Positions 11,801 to 25,000 of a stretch of 64,000 nucleotides of DNA are shown one piece after another (position 1 is the stretch's first letter; each line of letters opens with the position of its first letter). Under the pieces are notes generated by a model that was not told the DNA's origin, did not search any database, and saw nothing but the letters and a program-made list of their open reading frames with translations. This DNA comes from Rhyacichthys aspro. Its lineage: Eukaryota > Chordata > Actinopteri > Gobiiformes > Rhyacichthyidae. The stretch is taken from NCBI GenBank assembly GCA_036850595.1, contig CM072154.1, positions 10,423,330 through 10,487,329 on the forward strand, read 5' to 3'. A program made the position numbers and the translations under genes.

Positions 11801-13189
11801 ATTTAATCCTTGAAGAATAGAGCCTAATAACAAGTCTGGCTGTTATTTCCAATTCCAGAAAGTAGGATTTACTAAACACACTATTTCAACCTATACTGCT
11901 GCACATACATTGAATATGGCATCAATTTCCCATAATGCTGAGGTGTCTTTTAGGCTAGGACAGTATCGCTCTGTCTCGTCTCTGTGGCGCTTCCGTTGTG
12001 GAATGAAAACTGAAAAATTTCACTCCACCTTTTAGGATCGCAACGTCTACAAAAGACAATAGCCTGGCCAGACATCCCATTTCTTTTTCTACTCTATACA
12101 GAATTAGCCTGGTCCATGTCGATTTGAGTTTGATTTTCATATGTGCACAGATTGAGCTGCCTCAGAATAAACAACCAATTTGAGAAACAAAGCATTGCCC
12201 CATTTTGGATTAAGGCTTATAACCAGGTAGGATTGTGCTCATTGGAAATTGGTTTAAATAGGACGGGTTCCAGACCCACTTCACTTTAATTAAGCGAACA
12301 GGTCAGGCTGGTCAGGCTAGGATGAAAATATCCCGCAAAACAAGAAATAAGCCAAAACAAAGACAAATGAGCACAGAACACTTTTTCGTCAAAAATGCAG
12401 AAAAATGTTGGACAACGTTGAAATTACTGTAACTGTATGATCCAATTAACATATAGCATTTACAGTATGGAGCCCTTGTGTATACCCCCATACTTGTTTT
12501 GTTTTTTTTCTAGGTGAGTCATTTGTCTTGAATATGTTTTTCAGTTTTACCATTTAACCACTGCAGACACTGATTCAACCATATTTCAATGTGTTTAAAC
12601 TCAAAAATTAATGTTAGTAATTTTAAAAAAAGTAACCTCTGCACCTTTGCCCATTGTCACCACGCATCCAGCGGGTCCCTGACTCCAAACCAGCCTCGTA
12701 AGCCTGCCCCAGCCTTTCCTCTGACCGGTCACTCTTTAATCTGCTCCTCTATTACCGCTGAGCTTCTTCCTAAGGACACTGACCATATCACCGTGGCCTT
12801 TTACCTGCACTCTTTCTTTCTTCTCCGTTACCCCCCTTTTCTTCCGCTCACAAAATCCATTTACAGTGCTTTCAAAGAGCCAAACGAATCTGCCCTGCGG
12901 TGTCTTGGCAAAACTTATCCCATTTTATCCCAAAGAATGCATTCAAACTCACTGAAAACAAGACTTGCGCTACTTTTTATTACAGGCTTTTCCCGAGCAG
13001 AAAAAAAAAAAACCCAAAATAAATTACTTTCTGAGTGAAGCTTTAGACAGAGGTCACCATCAAGTTCAGCGCAAGCATCAATATCCATCTGAGGTTCGAG
13101 TGACCTCAAGAAGAAAGGTGAAGGGGTTCTGTTGAAATGTTGTGGCTGGTACAACGATAATCAGACCCCAAGACCTACCAATTACACTG

Positions 13190-13370
13190 GGCTTGATTAC
13201 GCACCAAAGTTGTGGGCTGAACGCAGAGTGCTGATCCCTTAAGACGCAACTAACAGCTGGGGTTTTGACGGCGGCTTAAAACTTCCGAGATCGAATGTGT
13301 AAAAGTAATTATACACCGCCGCATGTGCTCCGTAATGGCCGCACATAAAAACCACTCTTCATCGCGCACG
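13190..13370. promoter_or_regulatory. candidate conserved non-coding block in sema-PSI intron
   Basis: CpG-richer than its surroundings (GACGGCGGC, CACCGCCGCA, ATCGCGCACG) with GTAATTATAC and CCGTAATGGCCG sites. No coding frame with splice sites fits. Confidence 0.25.
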
Positions 13371-16300
13371 TAAAAAACTACAACCTTCAAACCCCTCGAG
13401 ATATTGGGTTGCAGTTTGCCGCTCGGCTCGCTGGAAAGAGCTGCTTTTAGAGGAGCTTGTTTGGGTTGTTGTTCTTGTTGCAGATGTCAGTGACCTGTTT
13501 GGTAAATTCCCCAGAAGCATGTTTTTATGTTGAGATGTACGGTATTGATCCTGGAACATTTATTAAAGAACTGTCCACGGCGCTAATGACAGATCAGTTG
13601 AGGATAAATGGAAGTTAGTTGAATTCAGGACGAGACGCCGTACAATTGTGCATTAGGGTGTTTTTATGAAGGTCAGAGCCTTGTGGACTAGCCGATGAGA
13701 TACCATACAGTGTGGGTATTGATTTTTTTAAAGGTTGGACCTGGAAGTGAGAAAAGGTAAAATGAAATGATGTATCCTCTCCCCATTTCCGAAAAAAAAG
13801 GTAAATGAGAAAACGGCAGCATTTAACTACATCGCTCTAACACCATAATTCTTTTATGCATTTAAAGACAAAGCAGACAAGCATTCATTTTCTTTATTGG
13901 ATTTGGCCTTCACATTTAAGATTTGGGTCAATTGGAAACACCAAGGCAGAGCAACACAAAACTGAGCTGAAAGACCAAATAAAAGGGTATCATGATGGTC
14001 CGCACACAAAAACACCACTGACAGCTGTACACTAGAACTACACTACTATGGTTTCAGCCCCCCCGACTGTACCCCTCTGTCCCAAACAGGCTTGGTCGCT
14101 GGCACCTTGTCAGGAGTAACAGACTGGTCGGAGATGAACTGCCAGGCAGGAGAGAAGGGGAGGAACAGGTCAGCCGTGCGCCTTCTGACCGCTGTGTGAA
14201 CTCGGAAAAAAACGTTAAGACGTGTTAGGGCTGACCTGGGGACCATAACCATGTACTTAAAACACTAACAATACAGTTCAGTGTTGGTTTTATGACATCT
14301 TGTCATCTCTGCGGCTGTGCTGATACAACCACGGCCATGTCCCACAGGCACTTTCTGCTCATCTTAACCCCTAGTGTTCCTATAAACTCTACATTGAAGT
14401 GACAGCAAGGAAAGGAGTGACGATCACACCAGAGACCGGCTTTTTGACCCAACACCAGAGGTATTCTCTTCACTGCCTATAACACTCTACATTGCCCTAT
14501 AACACTTTGTATATTGACTTGAGCCAGCACTGTGTCTATGTCCAAGAGATTATTTGTTCTTTTTTGTGTCAGTTACGTAGTGTTAATGTAACAAAGCAGG
14601 ATGCAAAGTTGTGTTTTGCTTTCAGTCTGAAACTTTTAATCATATTTTGCAGTTTGTTTTGCTGTGCTTGTTAAAATACACAATATATTTTGACATATCT
14701 TCCTTCGTAGCCAAGATAGAACACTAAAGAGTCTCTATAGCATCTCAAGTCAGTCACAGACAGATGGATAAGTAAGAAAACTTAAAATATTATTCTTATT
14801 CCTGTTGCATTTCTGTTATAACAAACACAGATGTGAATACATTTGGACATACAGTGCCTTTGTGAGATGAACCCTACACTCTCACACACACATTTGCACA
14901 AATAAGAAGGCGTTGAATTTCACTATATGTGTCTAGACTGATGATCAACTGCATGCATTACTGAAAAAAGTGTCAGTGGGCAGTGGGGAGGGTGAAGGAG
15001 GGTGTTGGGCCTGTCTCCTGACCCACACTGCCGTTGTGGGTCTGCTGTTGTGTTTGTGTGTGTGCAGGCATTTGCAGACGAGGGGGAGGAGTCAAAGGAG
15101 GCCGCGAGGCAGCACAGGGAGCGCCAGCGTAGAAATAATGGAGTAAGAAAATCGACCAGAGAAGAGGATGAAAAATACAACCAGTCGATAGAGCTAGGAG
15201 TTTATCAATTATGTATGGCTCCAATCCTGTTTTTGGGAGAGGGGCAGACAAGAATAGGTTAGACTGGGTTTATTTGCGAGTGTGTATTTGTTCAACTTTG
15301 TGCATGTTACAGTCCGCTACCCCCTTGGCTACCAGCAGCTTTCAAATGCAGTTCAATATATACAAAGGCGCATCTCATATCTGATTTGCAGCTTCTCTTC
15401 CCGCTCCTCGTCCGTCAATAAGTCTGGATATTTTTTAATAAAATTTAAGAAGAACGCTGTAAGTACGACCGCTAGTGCTACTCTCCGAGCTCTTTAGATC
15501 CCATGTACTTCCTCTTTCCCGAGCTGAAGATGTTAGGATTGATACTGGTGATATGATCTGAAGGTCCCTGGCTTTTTCTGTGGCCCTTTCTCGCCTTTCA
15601 CTTTGTCTTATCTCCGCATCTATCCCCCGTACCCTTTTTGTTTCTAGTGAACCCACACTCTTGCGTTTCGCTCTCCTCGCCGGTTCCCAGTCGCGGTGGC
15701 CTCTTCGCTCGGTAATTCAGTCAGGAGGCTAAAAGGAGGAAATTACATCCATGCTGCCTGACCACTTTGAACTCGCGGCCCCCTCTGCTCGACTCGCTCA
15801 CTGGCAACTGCTTTAAAGGCCCGCGCTGACATTTAAGAGATGGGAAGAGTGAGGCGGGAAGTGTTTGTCAGTGTGCACCGGTGTGTTCAGGAGCATTATG
15901 GGACAACCGAGTTGACTCGAGGGTGTTCATTCATTTCTCCATAAGAGCATTGCTTTTTAAATGAAATGCATAAACACATAGAGCTACAGCACTTGACACT
16001 AATGAACCGATATACTGTCTAATTAGAATACGCTTTTCTACCTGCAACTGCTCTCCACTTAAACACTACTATACACCATAACAAACTCTAATGGTAGACA
16101 ATTGAGGAGCCACTTTAGCGAATGCATAGAACATCTCCGGTAAAAAGTTAAAGCTGTGTATGATTAACCCCTGTTAGGAAACGACATGACACGTATATAG
16201 AGAAGTGGAATTAGATAAATGAGGTGGTAATCAAACTTGCAACAACCTGTTATTTCTTAACACCTTTCTGAAGGTTTGCCGATGAGGCCACGATGAATAC

Positions 16301-16413
16301 AATTTGCAAGTGTGTTGTGGGTGTATTAAGATCCTTAAAATGACCTTAAGAATTGACACAGTGTGACCGACTACACTTAAAAATCAAACTGCTGCCTTAA
16401 CATGGACCTTGAG

Positions 16414-16510
16414 GGTAAGATCCCACAACCTTCTGTGTAGAGTCTGCACGTCCTCCCACTGTCCAAAGAAATGCATGGGTAGGTGAACTCTAAATTGCCC
16501 CTAATGAAGA
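16414..16510 (+). repeat. fragment of a common fish SINE/LINE-type repeat
   Basis: Contains, in order, CTTCTGTGTAGAGTCTGCA, CCTCCCACTGTCCAAAGAAA, TGCATG, TAGGT and CTCTAAATTGCCC. This arrangement (CCTCCCACAGTCCAAAGACATGC then CTCTAAATTG) is that of a very abundant fish interspersed repeat. The copy is truncated on both sides and internally shortened. Confidence 0.6.
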
Positions 16511-18859
16511 ATAAGTCAGAGAAAATGAACACTCCAGCGATAACAAACTAGCAATGCATACTTAGCCATTAGCAATAGCCTTTTCCAATGACGAGGAGGC
16601 AACGTGCAGATATACACTCTAGAAACAGCCTACTGCCCTCACTCGGGGTGCTCACATGAACTTTTAACTATTAACTATAAGACAGTTCAGGTAGGTTTGT
16701 CCTATTTTGGTGTTTTTTTAAAAGTCTGGGTCAAACAGCTTAAGTTCACAGGCTGCCAGTTAGGCGCTACCCTCATCAGAACAAAATAGATGACAGAGGC
16801 AAACAAATAAAAGGCATTTTAAACAAACCTGGGAGGAAGAGTATTTCTTTTTTCATTCCGTTTTGGCCCTCCAAGGAAAAAGTTTGGGCTCCCTGGTTTA
16901 AATTTAGTCATATTCTCATTTTGAACAGCTGCGAAGAGGTTCAATAGTTTTCCATTAAACATTTTACTCAAGGTGCTAAAACACTCATCAATCCTACATT
17001 ATTATTCTCACTGTCTGCCTGCTACTGTTTATTCAACCCGTATAACTATCTAACTGCTGTTTTACCTTGCTTTTTGTGTCTCTTTTGTCTCTTTGTATAC
17101 GCTCTGCTTAAGTCCAATGTATCTGTATGTCTCTCAGTGGGATCCCAGACTGTCAATGCAGCCAGTAATGAGGTCCATGCTTCAGTCAGCATGTGAGGAG
17201 TTAATAAGGAAGCAGCAAAGGCCATCACACACCAACAGGCATGTGTGCGTGTTACGCCGGGGAGCCTCCCTGGCACACGTACGGCTGTCTGCGGACCAAA
17301 GGGGGTATCGATTCGAAAGGGGAGGGCAGGCAGAGATGAATTCTGATCCTCCGAGGGACTCCGCAGTGTATTTTTGTATGTTGCGAGTGTGCACATGTTG
17401 GTTCTCTTTGTCTCGGAGTCTTTCCCCGTCTTACACGATGCACATACAAATGAAGGCTTGGGTTACACCCCGCTGCTGCCGGGGTCGTTGCTCGAGCGTA
17501 AGCGCGTGAGTGTTTGCCGCGAGATGAGAAAGGAGGCGGGGCTTGATAACTAGGCTCAGGTGGTGAGGATGCATCGTTCAATTCCAAATTAAATGTGTGT
17601 GAATATACACGTGCACCATTATCGGAGGAATAAATGAATGCATATGTGTACAATCTTTCCTTCAATCTGTCTGCAGCTTCAGGTGGAAACTGTCAAGTAA
17701 AGTGCAAGAAACAAGGACGATTGAAGACACAACATCCTCCTTCACCTTACCTCCTGGGGAATGTTAGGGCCCAGAGATATCAATGAACCTATGTTTTCTT
17801 TTGCAGTGCAGCAATAAAATGAGGGCTTATTACGACTACTATAAAAGAAAAGTAAGAAACATACGTATGAGAAGGAAAGAACAAAATATGAAAGATGGAA
17901 AATATGGATGTCTGCCATACAACAGGAGCCACGGTACAAATACAGTATGTCAGCATGTTAATTGTATCCGGGTTGTGGAGGGTTAACTACTGCCTAAGAA
18001 TCTCACTGAAGCTGAAAGCCTGCTCACTCACTGTAATATGATTAATCCAATTTGATTTTGTGACAAAGACATAAAGACAAAGGCAATGGGCAAACACTCT
18101 CCCGCTGCAGTAAAAGAGAAAATGATTCGATTTGCCAACGCCGTAACTCTGTGGGGTGAGGAGGAGAAAGAAAGCGGTGACTGATCTGCGGTGGTGTGTC
18201 TAAAAAGTGCCTGGGTGTCTTTGTTTGGCAGAAGAGGGAGAAAAAAATCAACATAATGAGCCCAAACTGCCTTTGTGTCTCCCGCTCTTCGTCTCTACTC
18301 CTCTCATCCCACCACTCGCAGACAGCTGCTCTCGTGCAGACAAATTAACTGCTCCCCAGTTGCTTTTGGAACGTGTGAAATAAATAAGTGCATTGTCTCT
18401 AAGGTGCACGGTGTATTTTTTCTGTTTGTGCATCTGAACTCTGAGGCAACACTGCAGAACGGAGATGTCTTGTGCGGGTTTTTTTCCCCACACCAAATCC
18501 TTCACACAGCCTTATCCATCACTCTGTAGCTCTATCTATTACCTCCATGTGATCCTCCTGGCTCCAAATATCCGATTTACAAGTCAGCAAGAAGAGTAAT
18601 ATTTCAGCGGGATTCGGTCGGTGCTCTGCTTAAATCACTAGCCTTATCTACTCTGTTGCTTTTTTAATATTTTTCTCACATATTGCATTAGAGATAGGTT
18701 CTCCATTCAGGAACATTCATCTTCAACTTTGGACCAAACATGTGTCTGCATGTGCTCTGTCCACAGATGTATTACAAGAGCAGCTTAATCGTGCCATCAG
18801 TTACAGTGGCCACTTCCAGAACTGCAGAAAACAAGAACTGACCTTTTATACTTTTGTAA

Positions 18860-19130
18860 AATCTGCAATTTCCTGGGTTTTTTTTTTTACTATTTACTGA
18901 CTCATTTATTTAAATCCATATATTGTGTAGTCTATTTTAGTTTAATTTGTTTTTAGCATACTTTTTAACTTACATATGTATAGTATATTTTAGTTTATCT
19001 TGTCTTAGAATAGTTTTAATTTTTCACTTTGATCTGTGTGATACTTATTCTGCTCTTACTGTTCCTCTGCTGTTGCAAAATGTAGTTTCCCCACTGTGGG
19101 ACTCATAAAGATTTTCTCATTCTAATTATT
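18860..19130 (+). mobile_element. LINE 3' end remnant
   Basis: An AT-rich stretch ends with TTTCCCCACTGTGGGACTCA, then TAAAGATTTTCTCATTCT. A TTTCCCC...GGGACTAATAAAGG...TCTTATC ending is the usual 3' terminus of abundant fish non-LTR retrotransposons (L2/Rex-like). Only the untranslated tail remains; the left boundary is approximate and no reverse-transcriptase frame is visible. Confidence 0.55.
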
Positions 19131-21675
19131 AACCTTGTTTCATTTGTTGTTTGCATTTAAAGCTTTAAGTTAACTGTGTTTTAAAACCTACTGTCTTTGT
19201 CTGTCCAGTGATAACGCTTGTAAGCCATGGTCATGACAAAAATAGCTGGCCCAAAAGTAAAGCAATACCAAATGTATAATTATAATTCACGTAAACTTGT
19301 TCATTTGTCACAGTATTTGCAGGAAACACATGTATATTTAAAAAAAAAGCCACAATCATTAAAAAAAACACAATGAAATTACATCAAAACTGAATGGAAG
19401 TCAAGGGGAGCGGCAAACTAGTTTTTCCCTATTTTCCCCTTTGGAGTGCTTTGTGTTTAAATATACTGTTGTTTTCATTAATTAGCTATAATTTTCTATT
19501 TTCTTTCCAGCAGACGGCAAGCATTTTACCGAGAGGAGTCGTATATGTGAAAAAAGACAGAACTTATTAGTCTTGTGACGATCACTGATCTCTGTTTTAG
19601 TATTTCAGGTCTTGTATGCATTTGAATTGTCTGTATTTCTGTATTTGTCTGTATTTTATTGTTTGTTGGTTAAATAAAGTTGAATAAACCAAAATTTCTC
19701 TCACACCTCGCAACATTCAATGGGATTTTCAAAAAAGAAGCACTAGAATAAACACAGATCTTGCTTTGTTCTGCTTTCTTCTTCACTGGCAGGTTAGAAT
19801 CTTAATCATAAAATGAAATTATTGCAATAATGAGAAATATGCATGCTCACCTTAAATACACATCATATACATTGCAGACCAACTGGGTTCAGTTCTACAG
19901 CCAAGCATTACAGGCCTGACTTTTCCGATTGGATGACAGGAAAAAGGGTAGAAAAAAGAGTGAAAACAGAGAAAGAAAGAGTCAAAGGGAGAGCTGTGTG
20001 TTCTTTAGTCCTGAGAAGAAAGGGCTGAGGGCCGGCCATCAGCTCTCCTGCTGGAGCCTGTATACTGACACTGGCCTTCTGAAGGACGGACAAGGAGCAA
20101 ATTGCAGCCTTGGCAGCGAGACCACATCCCAGTAAAACACAGACACACACACGGACACACACAAATGGGCTCCTGTGGCTTTGCCAAACTGAGACAAATA
20201 GACCAAGGCCCTGGTTAGAACACACGCATCAAATGTACATTAATAAGGCAGGGTGACAGACTGACTTTGTGCCAGCTGGTGGTGTTGAGAAGAAAACACT
20301 CAGCTTCTTGTAAACAGGAAAAATCAGTCGACAGTCTGCCTGGGATCTTGAAAAACACTTCTCTTGTGCAACCGAATCTTCAAGAATTTTGTTTCCAGGA
20401 TTTCCCGGGACACACACCAACAGACACATAATCCAGGAATTTTGTGTGGGAGACCCAGGATTGTGTTGATACTTGATTCCTACATTGGTTAACTTAAGAG
20501 TTTTTGTTTAAGGTAAAAGAGAAAGATGTGGTTTTGTTTAGGTTATGAAAAAGTTTTGATTTATGTGTTCAGTTTGTCAGCTTTAGGCAGTTGTAGGAAG
20601 AGAAGTGAATCAAAATGGCATCTTCCAACTTCACTTGGTTCTATAGAGCTTTGTGTGTCTATTTTGTTCAAGGTAAACAAATGCAAAGAGTGTTATATTG
20701 AGGTGACTGCTTGGCTCACAAAGAAATACTATCTTTTGCCTTTGTGAGCTTCAAAACCCACTGCCACTAAAGCTTTGACAAACACAAAAAGACAAAAAAG
20801 GTGATTGAGAAAATAAGAAGAAGTGTAACAGTAAAACTTACAGACATGGCCTCCCCCCAATTACCGACCAAATACTGTCAATCTATTCACGTTCCACTTT
20901 GCCTGTCTCCTGACAAACCCTGTCGCGATCCCTTCAACCAACAGCCAGCCAGCATTTCTCACTGACACTCTCTAGTCTCTAATTGGGCTTGTAAATAATT
21001 ATTGCAATTAAAGCCTACAATTAGGAGGAGCGAAGCACTGCCATTAGTTTCACAATAAATGTCATGAGGAGCGCTGTGTATAGGAGCGGTAGGAGAGGGA
21101 AACACACAAATGCAGCTTCATTAAAGATGCAGGCAGTCAGTGAAAGAAAAAAAAAAGCCAGTGGGGTGTTGAGGGGGTATATACGATGGCAGTTGACATA
21201 GTCCCAGCTCTTAATTATCGAGCTGATTATTCTGGCAGGACGGCTCACATTCACAAAGTGCACACAGACCTACTATGCGACCTGTAGTGTACATCACCTA
21301 CACCTGTATTTGTGAAGCAAAAAAGCAGAAGGAATAAATAAATAGGGTATAATTTGGTGTCATGGCAACACAGTAACTGGCAACATAAAGTCTTTAGTGT
21401 TTACTATGATTATTTCTTGTAGGTTACCATAGTCCCTCACTCTGTTTTGTGTATAATTTTTCCATCAGCATCAAGTAATAGGTTTCATCTAGACAGCTGG
21501 CTGATGGTGAACTGTGGAGGCCGTGAGACAGAGGTGTCATGGAGTCTAAGGATCAAGTTCACTCATTATCTCAGATAAAGACTGGTCAGAAACAGTGGGT
21601 GGTGCTGCAGCAGGAGACTCACTGAGTGTAGACTAACACATGATCACAAAGCCAGACACAAACGCACCACAGTGC

Positions 21676-21690
21676 CTCTCTCTCTCTCTC
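21676..21690. repeat. CT dinucleotide microsatellite
   Basis: About seven CT units. Confidence 0.85.
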
Positions 21691-21904
21691 GTGGCTCCAC
21701 TGATACTAGACTATCAATGTGGAGACACCTAAAGGAGTCCTCGGACTACACTGACAGCTGCACACACTGCTTACACAGAGCTGCTCCACATGATGGTGTG
21801 TTAGTGTGGACTGACCTCGGCTAATAGCAGGCTGCTGTGGGGTGGGATTCAGTGGGGGAATGGGGAAATAAGAGGGATGAGGGGGTCACACTAAAACTGG
21901 GGTG

Positions 21905-22090
21905 TGCAGATTTCTATTAATTAACAGCTTGATGGGGGCTGACAGGACGTGTGCTGCTATCAAATAATGAGGTTAGGATTGGCCAATGGTTCCAGGGCAC
22001 AAAACCTGATTACCACTAATCCTAGCTTAAGTCAATTAACAATGCCTGTTCAGGGGCTCATGCAAATGAGGTGCTTTTGTTAGGTGGGCT
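21905..22090. promoter_or_regulatory. candidate enhancer-like block in sema-PSI intron
   Basis: Dense known-type sites in 185 bp: ATTAATTAAC near 21916, an inverted CCAAT pair ATTGGCCAATGG near 21978, TAATCC (Otx-type) at 22017-22022, GTCAATTAACAATG near 22031, and a perfect octamer ATGCAAAT at 22060-22067. This combination is typical of vertebrate neural enhancers. Sites are seen; function is inference. Confidence 0.35.
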
Positions 22091-25000
22091 AAAGCACAGG
22101 GAGCAAAGGGAGCAAATGCAGTGCGACATTCAGACCTGTAAAACAATGTTACAACATCGCTAAAAGAGGGGCAGAACACTCATATCATTCATCATGATAG
22201 AAACAGCTGAGTAGCTAGGATCAAGCAGATGGATGCCATAAAAAACATGATTTAATGATGGGGCGCCTCTAACTGACCTGGAGACTGACCCTTTAGGTTT
22301 GATGAACATACTCTGTCAACCCTTGAACCTGCCGCAACCTTTGGCCTCACAGTGCTGAGAGACAGCGCGTAAACAGATATAAAGCAACACACACGGAGCA
22401 TGTGTGTCAACATGTAGCACATAAAGGTTTCATGTGACTCAGGCCTCACATACCACCAGGAGTAATTTAATTTGGTCAATGAATTTGCTCTGAACAAGTA
22501 TTTCAAACCACAAAATGTAGTGCTCACAGCTGCAGTGTCATATGATACAGAATCACAAGGCCTAAAATACACACTCCATACCTTTCAGACACTGCACAGT
22601 GGTAGGAAAAATCATGTGTGGGTGCTTTTTGATGTGTAACCATAATCTGCTGCAGTATGAATGTGTTTTTTTTAATATGGTTGTTTATCAGCCCCCTTCT
22701 GACTATGGAAACTTACACTCACACTGACTGACCTGTACTGTAATGCTCCAGTGGAAACAGACCTACAGATTGTATTAGTAAATTGTGACAATATATTAAG
22801 TGAAACGTCCAATTGGAAAATGTCTCATCTGTGACAGAAAACTCCAGATTAGGAGTGCAGCAGAAGTAGGACAGAGATCAAAGAGGTGTCTTGAGAATGA
22901 AAGCTAAATGGTCTCATCAATAACATTGGATGTGCTTATTGACAGGGGAATTTATCCTAATTTGTCCTGGTGTCAATATCAAGTGAGGCTGTCTGGGAAA
23001 CAGCGGCTGCTGCTCCAGTCCACTCTGAAGACACAGCACCTGGCTAAGGAAGAGCTATGCAATTGATTTGAAAGGCCTAAACCCTACGGCGGTCGAAGTG
23101 ACCCTGCTGTCACACTCACATCCCAGATAAAACATGACGGCTGATCTATCAAGCTAATGTCTGCCATGTGACGAATAGTGGCCTGTCTCAGAGATGTTTG
23201 TCTGTTGTTGATGTCTAGAGAAAAAACTAAACAAACAGATGCTCTTAGTTGCACTCTTCCTGTCTTGTGATTGGCTCCAGTGTGGGTGGGACAGTGTGCA
23301 GCTGTGTGGTCGGATACTGTCAACCATCACATTTATCTCTGGCATGACTGAGCAACTGTAATTGGGCAACTTTGCATAATATAAACAATCGCATGTCAGT
23401 ATGGTAGTAATTATACCAAGAGACTCATTTGAACTGCGCTGAAGTTTTATATCAGCAGGACGTTTAACTCAGATTAAAATGACTAGAAACAAAAATAAAG
23501 AATCTTACCCAAACTTTTGATTTTGTGTATTTTCACTGGAGAGGAAGTTGCATTGTGGGAAAACACTTGGGAGAACCTAAACTGGGAGATTTAGGAGACT
23601 AACTGAATTCACCACATTCCACTGTGCTTTCATCCCAAAAGGATCCTCCTGATGGTCCCGGGGACTGCTGCTGTGGGAAGTCACATTATTGGGAAGCTTT
23701 GTATAAGTGTCACTGACAGGCAGCAAAGTGAAAAACACAGAGACAGAGGTCAAAGGTCAAAGCCCTGGTCTTGTTCGATCTGGGCAGCTGCGAGCTAACA
23801 GGACTGCCCTGGGGCTGCCACTGAGGTCAAGGGATGACAAGGCAGAGGCTTGTTGAGGTGGCAGTAGTCAGTGGACACCCCTTTGGTATCCAGGGTGACT
23901 CTAAAGAACAAAAGGGATGGGGTGAGTCAGTTTAATATTTCTGGCAAAGTGGAAATAGTGCTCCAGAACCTTTTGTGAAATTTGGATCATTATATTTATG
24001 AAGATGTACATTTCCAGGAATTAATACAAGACTATTCTCTATTTGGGCACAATGTGTTCACTTAACCATTAAAAATCCCTGAAAACATTGCGGCTAAATA
24101 GTTAAATAGTCTAAATAGACAATGATGCTTAATGCTTCTGAATAAATAGTAATAGTAATAATACCTGCTCACTCCAAAAACTCTATTTGACGTCTGCAGC
24201 TTCTCACATTCATCATGAGTCTAGTCGTTGATGGTCAGCTATACTTTCACTGTCTATATTTACTTCCCATATCTTTTGGCATTCAAGAGGATTGTAAGCA
24301 CTTTTCACTAAGCTTTGAAAAAAAATGCATACAATAAAAGGTTTAGAGGGAAACAGACAGTATTTGTGTGAATGTTTATGCTGGATGTGTGCCAGCCCAG
24401 TCTCTTTATTGTGAAACAACAGACCCAAGAACAAAGGAGTCCCCATGAACACCTCCGATAGTGAGCCGACACACCTCCACTGCACAGCAAATAGACTGGC
24501 TATAAGCCATCACATGTTCATGGCCATTAACACATAAAATCAGTGTGTCATACACACCAACGTCCTGCATAATGATGAGCCGGTCGCATGTCAGCTAATC
24601 TAAGCATGGATGAAGTGTGAATGAATCCTATTTCCTCCAGACGTGATAACCACTGAACCCATTTCCTCCCAATCTAACTACACCAGCCAAACAAAGGTTC
24701 TGGGAGGGATAAGAAGAAGGAGGGTGGAGGACCAGAAAACTGGGGGAGGAAGAACAGGTTGAAGAGAAAACGCTTCAAAAAAAGAATCCATGCATGGATT
24801 TCAAATTTCACAGCTGAGCACCTGGAAGAAATTGCCAAGCTTGAAAAAAAAAAAAATACGGGTTTCTTTTATTTGGTGATAATCTGTGAGCTGTAATGTT
24901 GCAGTTCCATACATGGAGCTGTGGAACAGAGGTAGGAAGGCGTAAAGGGACTGGAGACTGGGGGAGTTAATGTTTGCTAAAGTGACAGTGGCACATGGCT

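Noticed and set aside
12589..13038. 149-codon open frame on the plus strand, the longest in the window
   Set aside because: No recognisable domain, low-complexity composition, runs through a poly-A stretch, and no splice or promoter context inside a minus-strand intron.
14477..14514. Short tandem copy of CCTATAACACT
   Set aside because: Two imperfect units only.
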